Source: Sphingosinicella microcystinivorans (GTDB lineage: Bacteria; Pseudomonadota; Alphaproteobacteria; Sphingomonadales; Sphingomonadaceae). From it: 64,000 bases of DNA. Below, piece by piece: positions 9,238-18,580 of the stretch. The number at the start of each line of letters is the position of its first letter. The stretch's first letter is position 1. The translations under genes were made by a program, and so were the position numbers. Location: the NCBI RefSeq assembly GCF_027941835.1, contig NZ_CP116005.1, forward strand, positions 248,001 through 312,000, written 5' to 3'. The notes beneath the pieces were generated by a model. It saw only the letters and a program-made list of their open reading frames with translations. It made no database searches and had not been told where the DNA came from.

Positions 9238-9383
9238 CAGTCGATGATCTGCAAGTTGGAATTACAGGGAATCCGCTTCACGCCCCCGAAACCGAAGCCG
9301 ACCTTCAACGACAGGGCGACGCCCCGGGCGATCACGATGATGGTGCCCGTACCCTGATGCCTATTCGGAGTTCCAGCGCGCAT
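9237..9383 (-). CDS. Small hypothetical protein (48 aa) coupled to the helicase start
   Basis: The reading frame from ATG 9383 ends with TGA 9237-9239, overlapping the helicase ATG as TGATG, an arrangement typical of translational coupling. The predicted peptide has a Gly-rich, hydrophobic middle (TIIVIARGVALSLKVGFGFGG) and one Cys. No Shine-Dalgarno is obvious before ATG 9383. The helicase ATG also has no clear ribosome-binding site of its own, which is the main argument that this frame is translated. I do not recognise a family. Confidence 0.3.
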   Translation of the reverse strand: MRAGTPNRHQGTGTIIVIARGVALSLKVGFGFGGVKRIPCNSNLQIID

Positions 9384-9507
9384 GACACAATTACTAACAC
9401 TTTACTTGCTGGGCGTTTCCATATGCTGATCACCTTCCGGCACCCTAGCATCGAATCAAGGGCCGGACCATGCTTCACCTTATTTTGAACTTTCCCGCTC
9501 TTCAATT

Positions 9508-9542
9508 CCGGCCTTCATCCTTTGCCCGAGATGGAAGGCCGG
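9508..9542. terminator. Hairpin downstream of tpl, possible terminator
   Basis: CCGGCCTTC (9508-9516) pairs with GAAGGCCGG (9534-9542) in a 9-bp stem with a 17-base loop. It lies 78 bp beyond the tyrosine phenol-lyase stop, on the correct side for termination of that gene. There is no U-run after the stem on the minus strand, so the terminator call is weak. The rest of 9384-9619 shows no gene. Confidence 0.35.
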
Positions 9543-9619
9543 CGCGCGGCATGGGCTGCGATGATTGCACCATCGCAGGGGCTTTGGATGCAAATGACCG
9601 CCGGGAATGGCGCCCGCGT

Positions 9620-11065
<1,446 letters not shown>

Positions 11066-11773
11066 CTATGGCCGCGCGTCCAGCGGCGTGTTTGCGGTCA
11101 CGAAGTCGGCGAGCGCGTCGATGTCGGTCACCACGATCCCGTGCGTGTTCTCCTCGAGCAGGCCGGCGCGCTTCAGCGCACCCACGGTCCGGCTCACGGT
11201 CACGCGGTGGAGGCCGAGCAGGTCGCCGATGTCGGCGTGCGAGAGCGGCAGCCGCCGCGAGTTGCGCGCGAGGCACAGGCCGTAGAGGAAGCGGCCGACC
11301 CGCTGCGGCACCGCCAGGAAGGCGGTCTCCTCGACCTGCGTCGACATCACGTAGCACTTGGCGGAAAGGTTGGAGAGCAGCGCCGCGCTCACCGCCGGAC
11401 GGGACGGCAGCAGCTCCTCCAGGATCACCTTCCGGGTAAACCCGTAGGCGACGCAGTCCTCCATGGCGGTGATGTGGTGCATGTAGGGATGGCGGCCGAA
11501 CATCGCCGCCTCGCCAAGCGTCGAGCCCGGCCCGCTCAGCCACAGCGTGCGCTGCAGCCCGGCCTCGCTCGCGGCCGCGACCTTGATCATGCCCGAACGC
11601 AGCAGGAAGATGCTCGCCACCTCGTCCTCGGGCCGCTGGATGACGGTGCGCGCGTTCCATGTCACCTTGCGGCCGAGATGCAGCACGTCGTCCCAGCCGC
11701 TCTGGTCCCGGAACTCGATCCAGGGCACGATCGGGGACTGGTCCCCCTCGCCGGCATGAGCCCGCATGACCAT
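11066..11773 (-). CDS. Crp/Fnr-family transcriptional regulator
   Basis: A 235-residue protein from ATG 11773 (TGAGG upstream). The N-terminal half is a cyclic-nucleotide-binding-type beta barrel (FLLRSGMIKVAAASEAG, GSTLGEAAMFG), then a dimerisation helix, then a winged helix with LPLSHADIGDLLGLHRVTVSRTVGALKRAGLL. No Fnr-type Cys cluster is visible, so it is unlikely to be an iron-sulphur oxygen sensor. It is the promoter-proximal gene of an operon with tyrosine phenol-lyase and probably controls it, unlike the TyrR control known in enterobacteria. The effector is unknown. Confidence 0.88.
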   Translation of the reverse strand: MVMRAHAGEGDQSPIVPWIEFRDQSGWDDVLHLGRKVTWNARTVIQRPEDEVASIFLLRSGMIKVAAASEAGLQRTLWLSGPGSTLGEAAMFGRHPYMHHITAMEDCVAYGFTRKVILEELLPSRPAVSAALLSNLSAKCYVMSTQVEETAFLAVPQRVGRFLYGLCLARNSRRLPLSHADIGDLLGLHRVTVSRTVGALKRAGLLEENTHGIVVTDIDALADFVTANTPLDARP

Positions 11774-11984
11774 CAACCGTTACCTCACGCAGCCCTGAAC
11801 ATTGGCAATCCTTCCTAGGAGCCGATCGCCTGCCGGTCAGTAGCGGCAACTACAATTCCACGATTCAGCAGCCTTGAAGAATGGTCGAAATGTCGCAGCG
11901 GGCAGGTCGGGCACGACGGGCATCCCGACGCAGCGCGGCCTTCATTCCTCGCGAGCACATTTCATTCACACTCTACATAGTGAA

Positions 11985-12003
11985 TATTGACTCGTCCGTG
12001 AGT
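11985..12003. promoter_or_regulatory. Candidate TetR-family operator, site 1 (before TonB receptor)
   Basis: TATTG precedes ACTCGTCCGTGAGT (11990-12003), a palindrome with ACTC/GAGT arms. The same 14-base architecture recurs at 18360-18373 and 21575-21588. It lies about 60 bp before the receptor start at 12065. Assignment to the TetR protein at 17608 is inference from proximity. Confidence 0.6.
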
Positions 12004-12064
12004 ATGGCGGATAAACTCGTCCCAGGTCGGCGCCAACGAGCGCCGACGGGGAGGGAGAGTTCAT

Positions 12065-14341
12065 ATGAAGGCTGGACTTTTTGCGTCCGTCTCGGCGGTC
12101 GCCCTTTTTGCTCTACCAGTGACCACCATGGCCCAATCGACCGGCGCCCCGGCGCCCGCGGGCACAACAGCGCGGGATGATCGACGCGACGAGGACATCA
12201 TCGTCACCGCCACCCGCCGCACCGAGCGGCTTCAGGACGTTCCGCTCAGCGTCACGGCCTTCGGGCAGGATGAGCTCGATGAGCTGGGCGTTGTCGGTTA
12301 CGAGGGGATTGCCCAGAATACGCCGGGCATCGTCGTCAACCGCCCGACGCAGAATTTCAACAATTTCACGAGTCGCGGCATCAACACCAACGGCTACAGC
12401 GCCGGGCTGCAGAGCGCTGTCGCCATCTACGTGGATGAGCTGCCGATTTCCGCGAACGGCAACTCGACGATTCTCGATCCGAATCTCTACGACGTCGAGC
12501 GCGTGGAATTCCTGCGCGGACCGCAGGGCACGCTGTTCGGATCGAATTCGCTCGCAGGCGCCATGCGTATCCTGACGCGCAGCCCCGATCTCGACGAGTT
12601 TCAGGCGTCCGCCAGCGTCGATCTCGGCCTCACCGGCTCCAGTTCCGTGCGTCAGCGCTACAACGCGATGATCAACCTGCCGATCATGACCGACGAGCTG
12701 GGTCTGCGCGTCACCGGCTATTATCGCAACGAGGACGGCTGGGTCGACAACATCGGCACCGGCGTCAAGGATTCGAACAGTCTCGAAGCCTATGGCGGGC
12801 GCGCGATCCTGCTGATGCAGCCGAGCGATCGCATGAAGGTGAAGCTGCTCGCGTCCTACGAGAACAGCAAGCCGGCGGATTCGGCGCTCACCAACCCGCT
12901 CCTCGGCAAGTTCGTGCGCCGTTCGGACCGGCCCGACCTGTTTCAGGGCAAGCTCACGAATTACAACGTGACGGTCAATTACGAGTTCGATTTTGCCGAG
13001 CTTATCAGTTCCACGACGCTGTCGGATTACGATGCCTCGTTCTATGTCGATCTCGCCGGGACGTTCGCGCAGGCGTTTCCGTTCGCGCTCGACGCCTACG
13101 GCTACGACGACCTGTTCGTCCAGGAAACGCGGCTGGTTTCCCGCACCTCGGGGCCGGTCGACTGGGTCGCCGGCTTCTTCTATTACGACAAGCGGCGCAC
13201 GGTGGATTTCGCCTATCGCTCCACGCAGGAATTTCTGGACGCGCGCGGCCTGACCGGGCTGCCAGACGAATACTACCAGCGTTTCAACAGCTACACCGAC
13301 CAGACCGAGATTGCCGGGTTCGGCGAGGTATCCGTACACTTCACGGACAATTTCTGGGTCACCGGCGGTCTCCGCTACGGCCGGACCGAGGTTCAGTCCT
13401 TCACCCGCGGCGGCGGCTACAACAGCAACTATCTGACGCTGGCCTTCCTCGGCATTTCCAATTTCCCGCTGACGGTTACGCCGGTCACTCCGGTCACCGG
13501 ATTGAAAGTCTCGGACGACCGCGTGTCCTACAAGGCCAGCGTCTCGTGGCGGCCGATGCCCGAACTCACCACCTATGCGACGGTGTCGACGGGATTCCGC
13601 ACCCCGGTCGTCAACGCGCGCGCCGGGCTCGTCAGCACGATCAATCCCAGCGACATCGTGATCCCGGACGGCGCCAAGTCGGATAGCGTGACCAACTACG
13701 AAGTCGGTCTCAAGGGTCGCTGGCTGGGCGGCGATCTCACCACCAACTTCGCGGCCTATTATATCGACTGGCAGGACATTCAGGTTCAGGCGAACCGCGT
13801 GTCGGATTCGATCCAGTTCGCGACCAACATCGGCGGCGCAGAAAGCTACGGCCTCGAATTCGAGATCGTTGCAAGGCCGGTCGAGGGCTTGAGCCTCGCG
13901 CTCAACGGCTCATTCAACAGGGCCAAGGTGACGGAATTGTCGGCCATTGAAGCGGCGATTTCCGGTGCGGAACCCGGTGTCCGTCTTGCCTCGCCGCGTT
14001 TCCAGGGATCGAGCACGCTGCGCTACGACTTCTCGATCGGAGGCGACAAGAGCGCGTTTGCAGCGGTCAACGTCTCACACGCGGGGTCCTTTCCGAACCA
14101 GTTCCCCAACGTGCCGGGCAACCCCAATGCCGTCAGCCCCACCTATGACTACACCGAGGCATGGACCAACGTGAACCTCTATGCGGGTGCGAAGCTCGGA
14201 AGGCTCGACCTCACCGCCTATGTCGAGAATCTCTTCGACGACAGCTCGATCACCTATGTCCACCCCGAGGCGTTTCTCGACGGCCGCTATGCCCGGCTTC
14301 GGCCGCGCACGGTCGGCGTGCGCGCCAATTACCGCTTCTGA
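12065..14341 (+). CDS. TonB-dependent outer-membrane receptor of the ester-catabolism locus
   Basis: A 758-residue protein with a strong GGGAGGGAGAG upstream of ATG 12065. Signal peptide residues 1-24 end at TTMAQ. The plug domain starts EDIIVTATRRTERLQDVP and contains RGINTNG and VEFLRGPQGTLFGSNSLAG. The barrel ends GVRANYRF. It heads a plus-strand operon with an esterase (27 bp downstream), an acyl-CoA ligase and a TetR regulator, so it probably imports the ester substrate of that pathway. A palindrome shared with two other promoters lies just upstream. Confidence 0.93.
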   Translation: MKAGLFASVSAVALFALPVTTMAQSTGAPAPAGTTARDDRRDEDIIVTATRRTERLQDVPLSVTAFGQDELDELGVVGYEGIAQNTPGIVVNRPTQNFNNFTSRGINTNGYSAGLQSAVAIYVDELPISANGNSTILDPNLYDVERVEFLRGPQGTLFGSNSLAGAMRILTRSPDLDEFQASASVDLGLTGSSSVRQRYNAMINLPIMTDELGLRVTGYYRNEDGWVDNIGTGVKDSNSLEAYGGRAILLMQPSDRMKVKLLASYENSKPADSALTNPLLGKFVRRSDRPDLFQGKLTNYNVTVNYEFDFAELISSTTLSDYDASFYVDLAGTFAQAFPFALDAYGYDDLFVQETRLVSRTSGPVDWVAGFFYYDKRRTVDFAYRSTQEFLDARGLTGLPDEYYQRFNSYTDQTEIAGFGEVSVHFTDNFWVTGGLRYGRTEVQSFTRGGGYNSNYLTLAFLGISNFPLTVTPVTPVTGLKVSDDRVSYKASVSWRPMPELTTYATVSTGFRTPVVNARAGLVSTINPSDIVIPDGAKSDSVTNYEVGLKGRWLGGDLTTNFAAYYIDWQDIQVQANRVSDSIQFATNIGGAESYGLEFEIVARPVEGLSLALNGSFNRAKVTELSAIEAAISGAEPGVRLASPRFQGSSTLRYDFSIGGDKSAFAAVNVSHAGSFPNQFPNVPGNPNAVSPTYDYTEAWTNVNLYAGAKLGRLDLTAYVENLFDDSSITYVHPEAFLDGRYARLRPRTVGVRANYRF

Positions 14342-14367
14342 TCCGGCGTGAGCGAAGGAAGGAGTCG

Positions 14368-15993
14368 ATGATCCGCCTGCAATTCGCGCTCATGCTGGCG
14401 GCCCTCGTGGCCGGTCCGGCCGCTGCCGGTTCCGTGATCGACGCCCCCGGCGGTACGGTGCGCGGGACCGAGGATCGCAGCGTGCGCGTGTTCCGCGGCA
14501 TTCCCTTTGCGCAGCCGCCCGTGGGCGAACGCCGGTGGCGGCCACCGGCGGAGCTGCCGCGCTGGGAAGGTGTGCGCGAGGCGACGAGGTCGGGGCCCGC
14601 CTGCGTCCAGCCGAAACCTCGCGCCGCCAGCATCTATGCGTGGAAATTGCCCGCGATGAGCGAGGATTGCCTGTCGCTCAACATATGGGCGCCGCAGGCG
14701 GCGGACAGGGCCCCGGTGTTCGTATGGATCCACGGGGGCGCGCTGACGACGGGATCGGCAAGCGAGCCGATCTACGACGGGACGGCGCTCGCGAAGCGCG
14801 GGCTCGTCGTGGTGTCGATCAACTACCGGCTCGGCGTGCTCGGCTATCTCACCCACCCCGCGCTCAGCGCTGAAGCACCAGACGGCGTGTCGGGCAACTA
14901 CGGGCTGCTCGACCAGGTGGCGGCGCTCGCATGGGTCAGGCGCAACATTTCGGTCTTCGGAGGCGATCCCGCCAATGTCACGATCGCGGGAGAGTCCGCG
15001 GGCGCGCTCAGCGTCATGGCGCTGATGGCCGCTCCCCCTGCGCGCGGACTGTTCCAGAAGGCTATTGCACAGAGCGCCTATATGGTGTCCGCCCCTGCCC
15101 TGCGCGAACGGCAGAACGGCATGGTGCCCGCCGAGGAACAGGGCAGCGACCTCGCAGCGAAACTGGGCGCCGCCGACCTTGCCGCACTGCGCGCGATGGA
15201 CGCGGAGGCCATCGTCGAGAAGACGGCGGGCACGGGGTATTTCCCCTTCATCACGATTGACGGCAAGACCTTGCCGCGCCAACTGGTCGATACCTTCGAT
15301 CGCAGCGAACAGGCGCCGGTGCCGATCCTCGCGGGTTTCAACAGCGGCGAGATCCGCTCCCTGCGTTTCCTGCTGCCGAAGCCGCCTGCGGGCGAGGCCG
15401 CCTACGAGGCGGCGATCCGCACGGGCTACGGCGACCTCGCCGACGCGTTCCTCGCCCGTTATCCGGCGAAGACCATCGAAGAGAGTATGCTCGCCGCGAC
15501 ACGCGACGCCATGTACGGCTGGACGGCCGAGCGCCTGGTCTCCAACCAGGCGGCGTTGGGGCAGCCGGCGTATTTCTATCTCTTCGATCACGGGTATCCT
15601 GCGACGCAGGAATGGGACCTCCATGCCTTCCATGCCGCCGAGCTGCCGTATATTTTCGACACCGCCGGAAAAACGCCGCCGCTGTGGCCGAAGATCCCGT
15701 CGAACCTCGCCGAGCGCAGGCTGACCGACGCGATGGGCGATTACTGGGCAAGCTTCGCCGCGACCGGCAAGCCGCGTGCGAAGGGCTGGCCCGATTGGCG
15801 GCCCTATTCCGAAGATCGGAGCTTCCTGCATTTCGCCGATGTGCCGCGCGCGGGCAAGAACCTGTTTCCCGGCGTCGCGGCGCTGCACGAGGCCGTGGTG
15901 TGCCGCCGCCGCGCGGCGGGCGACATCGCCTGGAACTGGAATGTCGGCGTCGCAGCGCCGCCCTTGCCGCCGAAAGCCAAGGGATGCCAATGA
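14368..15993 (+). CDS. Type-B carboxylesterase, exported
   Basis: A 541-residue protein; ATG 14368 follows GGAAGGAG. Residues 1-20 are a signal peptide. The carboxylesterase/cholinesterase fold is clear: FRGIPFAQPPVGERRW, SEDCLSLNIW, the oxyanion hole HGGA (122-125), the nucleophile elbow GESAGALS with Ser210, an acidic residue in NSGEIR, and the catalytic His in HAFHAAELPYIF. It should hydrolyse a carboxylic ester in the periplasm. It overlaps the acyl-CoA ligase gene by ATGA, so the acid released is probably taken up and activated by the ligase (inference). A frameshifted homologue lies at 21636. Confidence 0.93.
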   Translation: MIRLQFALMLAALVAGPAAAGSVIDAPGGTVRGTEDRSVRVFRGIPFAQPPVGERRWRPPAELPRWEGVREATRSGPACVQPKPRAASIYAWKLPAMSEDCLSLNIWAPQAADRAPVFVWIHGGALTTGSASEPIYDGTALAKRGLVVVSINYRLGVLGYLTHPALSAEAPDGVSGNYGLLDQVAALAWVRRNISVFGGDPANVTIAGESAGALSVMALMAAPPARGLFQKAIAQSAYMVSAPALRERQNGMVPAEEQGSDLAAKLGAADLAALRAMDAEAIVEKTAGTGYFPFITIDGKTLPRQLVDTFDRSEQAPVPILAGFNSGEIRSLRFLLPKPPAGEAAYEAAIRTGYGDLADAFLARYPAKTIEESMLAATRDAMYGWTAERLVSNQAALGQPAYFYLFDHGYPATQEWDLHAFHAAELPYIFDTAGKTPPLWPKIPSNLAERRLTDAMGDYWASFAATGKPRAKGWPDWRPYSEDRSFLHFADVPRAGKNLFPGVAALHEAVVCRRRAAGDIAWNWNVGVAAPPLPPKAKGCQ

Positions 15994-17558
15994 ACGACGG
16001 CGCGATGCAGTATTATGGACTGACGCTCGACAAATTCCTCTCCCACGCCGCGAAATGGCATACCGACGCCGAAGTGGTGTCGGGCGCGGCGGATGGAGCC
16101 GTTCAGCGCATTTCCTATGGCGCGCTGTATGACCGCGCGCGCGGCGTATCGGGGGCGCTACGCGCGCTCGGCATCGGCCCGGGCGACCGCGTTGCGACGC
16201 TCGCGTGGAACACGCAGGGGCATCTCGAAGCCTGGTACGGCATCATGGGCATGGGCGCGATATGCCATACGCTCAACCCGCGCCTCACGGCCGCGCAGCT
16301 CGGCGCGATGCTCGCCCAGTCGCAAGCGGCGTTGCTGCTGGCAAGTCCCGATCTGCTTGCGCTGGCGCGCGAAGCCAGCCTGAACCTCCCCGCAATGCGG
16401 GGCATCCTGTTGCTCGACACCGATGAGGGGGCCGAGAAGGCCGACGCGCTAGGCCCCCTCATCGCCGGGGCGCCCCGGGACACGCCCTGGGGCGACTTCG
16501 CGGAATCCGCGCCCTCGGGACTCTGCTTCACCTCGGGCAGCACCGGGGCGCCCAAGGGCGTCACCTATACCCATCGCGGCTGCTATCTGCACACGATGCG
16601 CCAGCTCCAGGCCGACGTGCTCGGCCCGACGTCGCGTGACGCGATCCTCGCGGTCGTGCCTATGTTTCACGCCAATGCCTGGGGCCTGCCCTTCGCTGCG
16701 CCTGCGGTGGGCGCGAAGCTGGTGCTGCCGGGCCGCCACAGCGACGGCGCGCATCTGGCGCGGCTCATCCGCGCCGAAGGCGTGACCGCCGCGGCGGGGG
16801 TGCCCACCGTCTGGCTTGGCCTTGTCGAGCATCTGGAGGCGGAAGGCGGCGAGGTGGCGTCGCTCGAGCGTATCCTCGTGGGCGGATCTCCCATGCCGCC
16901 CGCGCTCATGGAGCGCATCGAGCGCCGTCTCGGCGTGGAGGTGCAGACGAGTTGGGGCATGACCGAATTGTCCCCGCTCGGCACGGCCGCGCTGCCCGGC
17001 GACCCGCATCGCCGGGCGTCGCTGTCGGGACGCCCCGCCATCGGTATTGATCTGCTCGTCACCGACGCCGACGGGCGCCCGCTCCCCGAGCAGCGCTGCG
17101 TGGAGGGGCATCTGCGCGTGCGCGGAGGCACGGTCGTCGAACGCTATTTCGGGCAGAGCGAGCCCGCGACCGATGCGAACGGCTGGTTCGACACCGGCGA
17201 TCTCGCGCGCATCGACCGAAGCGGCAATCTCACCATCACGGGCCGCGCGAAGGACCTCATCAAGTCGGGCGGCGAATGGATCAACCCCGCCGAGATCGAG
17301 GCGCTGGTCGGCGCCCTGCCGCAGGTATCGCTCGCCGCCGTCATCGGGCGCCCCGATCCGAAATGGGGCGAACGGCCGATCCTGCTCGTCGAGACCTGCG
17401 ACAGCGCGATCAGCGACGATGAACTGCTGGCACCGCTGGCCGGGCGCGTCGCGTCGTGGTGGGTCCCCGACGCGGTCATCCGCCTCGCGGCGATGCCGCT
17501 CGCGCCGACGGGCAAGATCGATAAAATGCAATTGCGGGCCGAATATGGACAGGTGTAG
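15990..17558 (+). CDS. Acyl-CoA synthetase (AMP-forming, FadD/AlkK-like)
   Basis: A 522-residue ANL-superfamily enzyme. ATG 15990 overlaps the esterase stop as ATGA and has AAGGG six bases upstream; ATG 15984 is an alternative. The P-loop TSGSTGAPKG is at 181-190, followed by SWGMTELSP, GWFDTGDLARID and the hinge/lysine region GRAKDLIKSGGEWI. It activates a carboxylic acid with ATP to the adenylate and then to a CoA thioester. The class resembles medium- or long-chain fatty acid ligases. Its genetic pairing with an esterase suggests it activates the acid produced by ester cleavage. It is cytoplasmic. Confidence 0.92.
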   Translation: MNDGAMQYYGLTLDKFLSHAAKWHTDAEVVSGAADGAVQRISYGALYDRARGVSGALRALGIGPGDRVATLAWNTQGHLEAWYGIMGMGAICHTLNPRLTAAQLGAMLAQSQAALLLASPDLLALAREASLNLPAMRGILLLDTDEGAEKADALGPLIAGAPRDTPWGDFAESAPSGLCFTSGSTGAPKGVTYTHRGCYLHTMRQLQADVLGPTSRDAILAVVPMFHANAWGLPFAAPAVGAKLVLPGRHSDGAHLARLIRAEGVTAAAGVPTVWLGLVEHLEAEGGEVASLERILVGGSPMPPALMERIERRLGVEVQTSWGMTELSPLGTAALPGDPHRRASLSGRPAIGIDLLVTDADGRPLPEQRCVEGHLRVRGGTVVERYFGQSEPATDANGWFDTGDLARIDRSGNLTITGRAKDLIKSGGEWINPAEIEALVGALPQVSLAAVIGRPDPKWGERPILLVETCDSAISDDELLAPLAGRVASWWVPDAVIRLAAMPLAPTGKIDKMQLRAEYGQV

Positions 17559-17607
17559 GCCCGAAGCGGCTGCTGCGCGATATGACGGCTTTGAAAGGGA
17601 AGTGATT

Positions 17608-18303
17608 TTGGCGTCCAAGGCGAAGACCCCGACGAAGCGGCCATCGAAGGCGGAGCAGCGCGCCGAAACGATGGAACAAATTCTCGACACGGCCGAGCAT
17701 CTGTTTTCCAAGCACGGGTTCTATGGCGTGACGCTGAAGGATGTCGCGAAGCGCGTCGGCGTCCATCACACGCTTCTCAACTATTATTTCGACGACAAGA
17801 AGACGCTGTTCGATGCCGTATTCGCGCGGCGCGCCGTCGTCACCATCGAGAAGCGTATGCAAGCGCTCGATGACTACGAGCGGGTCGCCGCCGGAAAGCC
17901 GACGGTCGAGGGCGCGCTCCATGCGTTTCTCGATACCGACCTCGATCTCTACATACAGGGAGGCGAAGGCTGGAAGAACTACGGCGCATTCGGCGCGCAG
18001 GCGTCGAACAGCCCGGAGGGCGCCGAGTTCATGGACAAGTATTTCGATCCCGTCGTGCTGCGGCTGATCGAAATCCTGAAGAAGGCGCTGCCCGAAGCCG
18101 CCGAGGAAGACATATTCTGGGGGTATCATTTCGTGACCGGGGCACTGATGCTCACGCTCGCGCGCACGGGGCGCATCGACAAGCTGTCGCACGGCCTTTG
18201 CCTGTCGGACGACTATGAATCCGTCAAGCAGCGCATGGCGCGCTTCATGGCGGCCGGTTTCCGCGAAATCTGCGACCAGAGAAAGGTCGCACGAAAGGGC
18301 TGA
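17608..18303 (+). CDS. TetR-family transcriptional regulator
   Basis: About 231 residues if started at TTG 17608, which has AAAGGGA about seven bases upstream; ATG 17545 and GTG 17602 are in frame, but the first overlaps the ligase gene and the second sits too close to the ribosome site. The N-terminal HTH is typical: AETMEQILDTAEHLF, VTLKDVAKRVGVHHTLLNYYF and DDKKTLFDAVF. The C-terminal ligand-binding domain is poorly conserved in this family. It closes the receptor-esterase-ligase operon. Palindromes at three promoters in this locus are candidate targets, suggesting a repressor relieved by the substrate or its acyl-CoA. Confidence 0.9.
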   Translation: MASKAKTPTKRPSKAEQRAETMEQILDTAEHLFSKHGFYGVTLKDVAKRVGVHHTLLNYYFDDKKTLFDAVFARRAVVTIEKRMQALDDYERVAAGKPTVEGALHAFLDTDLDLYIQGGEGWKNYGAFGAQASNSPEGAEFMDKYFDPVVLRLIEILKKALPEAAEEDIFWGYHFVTGALMLTLARTGRIDKLSHGLCLSDDYESVKQRMARFMAAGFREICDQRKVARKG

Positions 18304-18355
18304 ACGAAAGCGCAGGCACCGTGAGGGGAACACATCGCACTCCCGGGTCTATATT

Positions 18356-18374
18356 ATTAACTCACCAGTGAGTT
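18356..18374. promoter_or_regulatory. Candidate TetR-family operator, site 2 (before MFS gene)
   Basis: AACTCACCAGTGAGTT (18359-18374) is a palindrome with perfect 7-bp arms and a 2-base centre, preceded by TATT. Its core 18360-18373 has the same 14-base ACTC/GAGT spacing as sites 1 and 3. It lies between the tetR stop and the transporter gene. Confidence 0.65.
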
Positions 18375-18393
18375 ATCGTTTTAGGATGTGGAG

Positions 18394-18519
18394 ATGGACA
18401 TGAATCTGTCGGGACAAGTCGAGATCGGGATCGTGCCCGCCTATGGCTTCATGCAGGCAGAACGCGAACTGGCCGGCGCCGACCATACCGCCCCGGTGAT
18501 GGCGGCCGCGCGCCGATAA
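18394..18519 (+). CDS. Small ORF (41 aa), possibly a gene remnant
   Basis: ATG 18394 (GGATGTGG upstream) opens a 41-codon frame ending TAA 18517-18519. The peptide VEIGIVPAYGFMQAERELAGAD looks like an ordinary cytoplasmic enzyme beginning cut short rather than a designed small protein. It lies just after operator site 2 and 62 bp before the MFS gene, so it would be the first translated frame of that transcript. A leader role or a truncated pathway gene are both possible; I do not recognise the family. Confidence 0.35.
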   Translation: MDMNLSGQVEIGIVPAYGFMQAERELAGADHTAPVMAAARR

Positions 18520-18580
18520 TTCCGGTGGCGGACGGGCCGGTGAAGAGCCCGCCGCCGCCGGGTTTGACGGGAGGGAGGAT

